64,000 nt of DNA from the NCBI RefSeq assembly GCF_003597395.2, contig NC_133771.1, positions 122,961,741-123,025,740 of the forward strand, read 5' to 3'. Position numbers and translations under genes: made by a program. Position 1 is the first letter of the stretch. Every line of letters begins with the position of its first letter. The DNA is from Chelonoidis abingdonii. Taxonomy: Eukaryota; Chordata; Testudines; Testudinidae. The notes beneath the pieces were generated by a model that saw nothing but the letters and a program-made list of their open reading frames with translations, was not told the DNA's origin and ran no database searches. Positions 57,871 to 64,000 of this stretch are shown here, in pieces.

Positions 57871-60800
57871 AGAAAGAAATAGGCTGTACTGTGTCTGGGA
57901 TCAACCACTAGAGGGAGTCATGATCACATGCACATTACAGTTTAGCATATCTACAGCCTTATATCAAACATCATATTGAGGAACTAATCTATAATTCCCA
58001 TTGACGCGCAAACCACATAGAAATAAGCCCTGGTGAATTTCCACATCATTTCCAAGAAATCCACAACTTCAGTCAAAAACTAGACACTTTCATCTGAGAA
58101 ATGTAACACATTTTCTCAGGGTCTATATGCACAGTGAAAAGCTTTTCATCTGTTCTGATTGGAGGTGTAATAGCAGCTTGATGCTCTGGTTCTGAGAGTG
58201 TGTGTGGTTAAATGTCACCCAGATAAATAATAGTTTTGTACAAATGAAAAATGGCTGCTGTGATGGAAGATGAAAGATCACTGCCCACTAAAGGAGACCC
58301 CTCTTTTCCATGCCTAAAATACCTTGATATTGGCTCAAAGCAACCTCTATTAGTCCAATTCAATGTTGATAGGCTCTAGCAGTAGAGTTAAATTTTCAAT
58401 CTTTGTGCCAAAACTGCACTTCCAACAAGTAACCACCAAGTACATAAACCATTTTCCCTTCCATCATCCAAAATGGTACCTCTTCCTTTCATATATTTAG
58501 AGGTCTGTTTTTCCTACCCAGCAGAGGACAGAGATACACAGCCAGTATGTTAATGTTACACCCTTTTTCCTTTGTGTTTACCTGGTAGCTGGGTAGTTCA
58601 GTCAGTACTACAGCCAGGCCTTGCTTCTTCATTACTAGGCATCCATTATGTTCACCCCTAGAGCTAGCTGTTGCACTATAGATGCTCTGGGAGCCCATTC
58701 AGCTAAGATCTAAGGCAAATTTTATCGCATCTTTGAGAAATGTCTTACCTGTCAAAAAAATTGTAAGCCAAATGCATGGACTTCAATTCACCAACTAAAA
58801 TGACTATTTCAGAAGAGCAGGCTTTCATTCTTTATCTAATATTCCTGGGATCTCCTCCAGGGCTTGCTGCTGCTGCTACAGACTGTCAATGGTGGGAATC
58901 TATGGAAGCAGCTCTTTATGGAGAAAGGAAGGTCACTCACCTGTAACTGGAGTTCTCAGAGTAAACTTCCTTTCATAAACCACACTCAACAGATATCCTT
59001 CCCTGAGTCCTTCCCTGAAATAATCCTTTATCCAGATATGTGCCCACTATTTGGTTCTGGGAGAGCAAATTTTAATAGGAATCAGCCATCTATTTTAGTG
59101 AGCAAAAGGGGGGAAAGTGGGGACCTTCTCAAGGCAGGTCTCACAATGCTGGACCACACTGGTGAAATTACAAGTTACAAAAACCAGTGAACCCAGTGAA
59201 ATTGCCAAAGGAAAAACACGATAGAAAGCAGATGCAGAACAACCAAAAAAAATAATTCCAGAATAAAATAAATGTCAGGCCAGCACTGAAAGACATTGTA
59301 ATCACTAACCATTTAGGGTGCTTTAAATGAATGGGGTAAGGATTAAGGTCCAATCCTGCAGTTGTGCTGTCTGACGCAATGCCACAGAAGTCAGAGAGAG
59401 AGATGCAGGATCTGTCCTAAATATCATCTTATTAAACTAGCACTAGATCATGGAAATATGCTGATTTACACTAGCTGAGGATCTGTCCGAAACTCACTCA
59501 CATATTTCTAGAGGAAGTAGGGGAAAGCCAAATACAAAGTCCCCTTCTGTATATTTTTTAACTTACGGGAGGTAGTAATTTCATTTGCACAATTTGGGGC
59601 CTTCTTCAGCACTGCAAAGCTTTGCATGGCTATTTTCTTCCTTTAAATGCCCCTGATAGGCTGGGACAGTCTTGATTATGAAATGACTGTCCCACTGGGT
59701 CTCAGGTTTCCTAAGAGCCTGAATGATTAAAGTGATTCTCCTTCCTTTTGAACTCAAACAATTTCCAGAGCTGCCTTCTCTTCCCAAAGTAACACTATCA
59801 GTCTAAGGCAGGGCACTGAAATACCTGCATCAAGTCTGCCAAAACAGCTTAGTGGAATTCCAAACAGTTCACAGGCTTTAGTAAATCACTTCAGACTGAG
59901 CAAACTATGCATCAAGCAGAGCAGAAACAGAATAAACCACAAGTGGAGGACAATAAATACCATGTGTAGATTACACAGACACAACTGGGGGATATGGGAA
60001 AGAGAAGAGGAGAGAAAATAAGGAGCTGGTTCTGATCTCAAAAATACAGCATGTACTGATGCTTATCCTTAGAAACTATCTATTATACTTGCTTCTACGT
60101 GTATCTGGCTCCCAAACATCAAGTTCTAAAAATCACAGACAAAAACTGCTCTCCTAAACCATATCACTCATGACTCTTGATTGTAAGCAATACCATTGTT
60201 TCTGTATTTTTTCTTCTATACCTCCACTGGCTGTTTCTTAAATGGGAGCTGATGGTACTCAGAACTTCCCACAGTTCCTGTGCAACTTGCAGGATTGAGA
60301 CCCCTCAGAAACATGGCCATTTTAACAGAAAATCTAAGATGGCAGTGCTGTTCCGACAGAGATACAGAATCAGTTTCAGCCAGTTTGCTCAATTCTTCTA
60401 CATTCCCAAAGTAATAAGCAAAGCAAATTACACTCACTCCTCCCACAAACTCAAAGAAAATTAGCCTTTTCTGAGATTCAAAACCAGTTCTCAGAAAATG
60501 TTTCTACCCTGTTATTTCATATGTTAATAACCTTTCTACTTCCTGATTCTAGTGATAAAAGACAGTTGTGATATTTCTGGGATGAATAAAGGAAAGTTCA
60601 CAAGAAGGTCTGTGGTCTCCAGCCCAATTCAGAAAATCCTACTGTTCAGATATGTCTGGAATGGTTCAGATATTCATTCATCCTTTGGGGTTATTTGAAC
60701 TGAACTTTTGAACCTCAGGTTTTTTCACTAGAACGTACATTAATTTCTCTGCCTCCTGGTACTGTGACCCCACATTACAGATAGCCCGTGCAGAATAATA

Positions 60801-61649
60801 AAAGGATGCATTATGCCTCTTGGTCCCCTGTGTGGGGTGGGTGCATAACACAGGTCACAACTATGCTCTAAAGTATTACAGAAAGAGTACCTAGAGTGAT
60901 CATCAAATCAGAAACATGAGGTATAGTTTTGATCATCAGTCCTTGTACCTACCGATGACTATGTCTGTAAAAGATACCCACTGACAAGCATCTTACTATA
61001 TTTTTTGCACTTTCATTTACTTCCAGGAAAGTATCAGTCGGGGTATTATCCTACCAATAGCTTTTGTGTATGTGTATCTAGCTCTGTAAACTTGCACATT
61101 GGAAATGTGTTTTGGCTTGTCTTCAAATGCACTTCAGTGCCCTGAAAAAGATCTTTGTTGTTATAAAGCAGCACTTAGATTGTTTCCAGTTTATATACAA
61201 TTGTTTCTAAATCCAGGGACCTGTATTTTTGGTTGTCTATCGTTGAAGAGTGGCAAAGATTTAAGAAGCGCAGGCCTTTTGCTGCATACTTTAAAATAAA
61301 ACAGCTACAGTTTTCAGAAACCTCTTTTAAGGTGTAGTAAATCCGACTTTCTAAATGCCCAAGGCTGTGTTTATCTAAAAGTATCTTGGGGAAGATTGCT
61401 ATGTCTATTAATCTGTTTTCCTGTTTCCTTACCTCAGGGCTTAAAGGCTACAAAACCATCCAGCTAGAAGGTTGTTAGGAAAAGTCTCCATAGACAGATA
61501 TCTTCCTCTGCTTTCTGTTCTCAAGCAACACACTACAGGTATAGGAAAAGCATTAAAGAAAGTTATAAAGCAAGAATAGTAGATGAGTGTAATATGATAT
61601 GGACAAACCAGGATTTTTTCTATAGAAGAAGAAATTGTGCCTCTCTATC
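57871..61649. other. Unassigned non-coding DNA
   Basis: No supported gene or bounded repeat. A fossil phrase 'gatttacactagctgaggat' lies near 59462-59481. Confidence 0.35.
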
Positions 61650-62470
61650 CTGTTAGAAACCTTTGAAAGAGTTAACAAAACAGTGGATAAAAGAGACCCA
61701 GTGGGTATATTTTATTTAGACTTTCAAAAGGCTTTTGATGAAGTTCCTGAGAAGAGGCTATAAAGGAAGCTAGGTAACCACAAGGTGAGAAGTGAAGTCC
61801 TGTCATGTGTTTAAAAAAGAAGAGAGTGGAAGCAAAGAGTAGGAGCAAATGGCCAATTCTCAGCATGGAAAGAGGTTAATAGTGGGGTTCCCAAGGGATA
61901 AGTAGTAGGACTCATGTTCAGTATATTTATTCATGACCTGAAGAAGGTGGTGAATAGAGAAGGTGGCAAAATTTGCTGACACATAAAATTCTGAAGGTTA
62001 GTCAGATGAGGGAGGGTAGTAAAGAACTGAAAAACTTAAGAAAAACCAAGAGAGCTGATGAAATTTAGCATAGGCAAGAGAAACATGGTGCATGTCAGAA
62101 AGAACCCCTTAAAGGACTCAAACATACTAATAGGTTCTGAATTAGTTATCTCATAAAAAATATCCAAGCATCAATATGGACAACTCAAGGGAGGTGACAC
62201 CTACATATGCAGAAGTGGTCCAAAAAGAACAAAAAAAAGAAGACATCAGGTTGCATTAATAAGGGCCTAAAAATAATGTGACACTGTACTAATCAACAGT
62301 ATTGTATATCTTTGCCTTGCCCATTGCATTCAATTTCAGCCACCTCATCTCCACTAATAAAAAAATAGCAGAAAGAAATAGAAAAAGTTCAGAAAAGAGC
62401 AACCAGAATGACTGTCATCATGGGCAGAAGGGCTGCAACAAGAGACTTTAGAAGGCCTAGGATGTTTATT
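61650..62470 (+). mobile_element. Old CR1-type LINE fragment (reverse transcriptase)
   Basis: The plus-strand translation contains the RT motif A as FYLDFQKAFDEVP (about 61708-61747), followed by EKRL and a stop, then GVPKG (about 61883-61897) and FSIFIHDLKK, the LINE motif B-to-C region. Later segments near 62320-62460 recall the thumb region (a Q--KFQKRATRMT-like stretch). Frames are broken by many stops and indels, and no 3' signature is seen. It is clearly older than the copy at 14345-15335. Confidence 0.75.
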
Positions 62471-62998
62471 GTTCTGGTTCAGAAGTAAAAGAGTAAAGCA
62501 ACCCATAACAGAGATACAGTATACTATATATACATAGTGTAGCTAAAATCATAAACTGTACAGAGAACATCAGATTTTTCAACTTATCTAAATTATAAAG
62601 GCAACAACACACATTTAAATCAGATACAGAAAATACATTTTAATACAATGTAATGTCTAATTAACCTGTTGAACTTAGTGCTGGAGAATGCTATGGAAAC
62701 ATAGAACTTAAAGACTCAACAATGGACTAGATAGACACTATATGTTAATAGGAGTAGAATTTGCAGTTATACTACTTAAACTAAAACTATAAGTTCCATC
62801 ATCTCCCTTTGGTGTTGGGATACCCTGGTGATGTGCATGATATAAGAACTTAAATAAACAAACAGAATAGTAAGATTCAGGATGTGAATTATCATTAACT
62901 GTCTAGTATAGTCTACATGAATTCTGAGGTGTTTATGCTTTTCTCTGATACATCCAGAACTGGCCACCGTCAGAAACAGCATACCTAACTAGGAGGCT
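62471..62998. other. Unassigned non-coding DNA
   Basis: No gene or bounded repeat recognised. Confidence 0.35.
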
Positions 62999-63060
62999 CA
63001 CTAATCCAACAGAGAATCCTGTGGCACCTTATAGACTAACAGATGTTTTGGAGCATGAGC

Positions 63061-63088
63061 TTTCGTGGGTGCATACCCACTTCGTCAG
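63061..63088 (-). ncRNA. Hammerhead-like core, left arm (putative)
   Basis: On the minus strand: CTGACGA (63082-63088), one extra A, hairpin GTGGGT-ATGC-ACCCAC (63065-63080), then GAAA (63061-63064) and GC. This follows the hammerhead order of box, stem II, box. The extra A between the first box and stem II departs from the textbook core, and I could not define stems I and III with certainty. Activity is unproven. Confidence 0.4.
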
Positions 63089-63140
63089 ATGCATGTCGAA
63101 GACGTACGAAAGCATGAGCTCTCGTGGGTGAATACTCACT

Positions 63141-63168
63141 CTGAAGAAGTGGGTATTCACCCACGAAA
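63141..63168 (+). ncRNA. Hammerhead-like core, right arm (putative)
   Basis: CTGAAGA (63141-63147), one extra A, hairpin GTGGGT-ATTC-ACCCAC (63149-63164), then GAAA (63165-63168) followed by GCTCATGCTCC. A minimal stem III could form from GC(TCAT)GC, with TC as the cleavage dinucleotide, as in minimal type I hammerheads of PLEs; stem I is not convincing. The motif is known to occur in Penelope-like elements; function in this copy is inference. Confidence 0.42.
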
Positions 63169-63277
63169 GCTCATGCTCCAAAACGTCTGTTAGTCTATAA
63201 GGTGCCACAGGATTCTCTGCTGCTTTTACAGATCCAGACTAACACGGCTACCCCTCTGATCCTTGACACTAATCCAA

Positions 63278-63544
63278 TGTTCCTAAAAGAGGCAGGCTGC
63301 TGGTGTAAGACAGAAGAATCAGGCCTGCTCTCACAATCTCCTGAACAGTTATTAAAACAATATTAAAATATAGTGCGACATCCTCCACAAACTACTTTGT
63401 AAGTCAGAAAAAGATGAGAAACAGATGAACAACACAAGACAAAGATTTCAGCTAATCACTCCTCAATAATTTTTTAAAAATCCGTTCACAAATTACAGTG
63501 GAATTCTGGCAGATGCTGTCTGAATCACACCAAGTCTTTTTCTA
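63278..63544. other. Unassigned non-coding DNA
   Basis: No gene or bounded repeat recognised. Confidence 0.35.
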
Positions 63545-63610
63545 CAAAGGTCATACAATCTTAGGGTTAGAAGTGACCGCAAGGGTCATTTAGTCTAACC
63601 TCCAAAGAGA
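63545..63610 (-). mobile_element. CR1-like 3' end fragment, minus strand
   Basis: 'aatcttagggttagaagtga' followed by 'gggtcatttagtctaacctc' is the reverse complement of the CR1/SINE 3' signature (compare 15268-15312 and 53410-53450). It is too short to tell LINE from SINE. Confidence 0.6.
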
Positions 63611-63888
63611 TCACATATATGAAAATGATTTAGAGGTCAATTACGTCCATGAGCAAGTACATACTGTGCCCTTGAGCAGTTCTCCACCTGAGTTTTGTGC
63701 CTAGAAGATGTTGTCATTGGAAAACGTCAGCTGATCCTGAGGTAAACAGAGAAACATTACTCTTCATTGTCTGATACTGCGGTGTTTTGGTCAATCTTCT
63801 GAAGTCAGGCAGTTGGTTGGTTGGTTTGGTTTTCGTAATGTAATGTTCATGGGGCTAGAATACACTTGAACAGGTCCCATGGTTCTCT

Positions 63889-64000
63889 AAGAGGCCGAAT
63901 GGCCCAGTGGATGGAGCACTAGGTTGAGAATCAGAAGACCTGAGTCCCTAGCTCTGCCTCTGACCTGGGGCAAGTCAGGGCACCTCTCTGTATACTTAAT
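63889..64000 (+). mobile_element. tRNA-derived MIR-like SINE, cut by window end
   Basis: Starts with a tRNA-like head (TGGCCCAGTGGATGGAGCAC, box A type) and continues 'tccctagctctgcctctgac' and 'ggggcaagtcagggcacctc', the order of amniote MIR-type CORE-SINEs. The 3' part lies outside the window. Confidence 0.7.

Larger units (their letters stand above)
63010..63266. mobile_element. Inverted pair of PLE-tail units within one TSD
   Basis: A perfect 11-bp duplication CACTAATCCAA (62999-63009 and 63267-63277) encloses two copies of one short element, head to head. The left arm (63010 to about 63103) is on the minus strand and stops internally at 'ggattctctg'. The right arm (63141-63266) is on the plus strand and runs to the natural end 'acacggctacccctctgat'. 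Between them, about 63104-63140 holds part of a further minus-strand unit. Both main arms carry intact CTGANGA and GAAA boxes around a 6-bp hairpin. One TSD around both means one insertion event. Confidence 0.82.

Noticed and set aside
1..64000. CRISPR array, prophage, bacterial operon or other microbial system
   Set aside because: No regularly spaced repeats, no dense coding and no microbial gene structure; the repeat families are vertebrate.

Overview
This window looks like nuclear DNA from a turtle (Testudines, most likely a cryptodire). It is repeat-rich intergenic or intronic sequence, and I find no host protein-coding exon that I can support. The call rests on the repeat mix: CR1 LINE 3' ends, a tRNA-derived SINE with a CR1-like tail, RTE-type LINE ends with ATG-repeat tails, Penelope-like retroelements (PLEs), GC-rich hAT-type MITEs and several families of solo LTRs. 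This combination is typical of chelonian genomes. Nearly all open reading frames are short and chance-like; the exceptions are decayed retroelement reading frames.

Layout. 1-16 kb: four LTR-type insertions with clear ends (a truncated end at 1-143, then 4045-4847, 6660-7494 with a 143-base assembly gap, and 10849-11757), one MITE, and a CR1 LINE 3' end at about 14345-15335. 17-25 kb: an AT-rich MITE; an RTE LINE at 17914-18641 whose 5' part is inverted relative to its 3' part inside one target-site duplication (TSD), the signature of twin priming; a MIR-like fossil; a palindromic MITE at 23252-23543; and another solo LTR at 24215-25065. 26-34 kb: two hAT-type MITEs with perfect 8-bp TSDs, an L2/Rex-like reverse transcriptase fossil, a retrovirus-like solo LTR on the minus strand (32809-33473), and an LTR-like element interrupted by a short PLE-tail insertion (33694-33814). 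34-45 kb: mostly repeat-poor AT-rich DNA with one MITE, a MIR fossil, an inverted copy of the solo LTR family (40857-41842), an unexplained array of inverted and direct copies of a degenerate motif (42755-43412), and a long CA microsatellite. 45-64 kb: a PLE fragment with inverted terminal arms (46201-47467), a SINE, a second RTE end (54532-54917), a decayed CR1 reverse transcriptase, an inverted PLE-tail pair flanked by an 11-bp TSD (63010-63266), and a SINE cut by the window end.

The most interesting theme is the PLE-derived sequence. Two different PLE families in the window carry the same pattern: a CTGANGA box, then a short hairpin, then a GAAA-type box. This resembles the catalytic core of the hammerhead ribozyme, which is known from Penelope-like elements. 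The hairpins differ in sequence but keep their pairing. One extra A between the first box and the hairpin departs from the textbook core, so activity is an inference only. No CRISPR array, bacterial operon, rRNA or functional tRNA gene is present.
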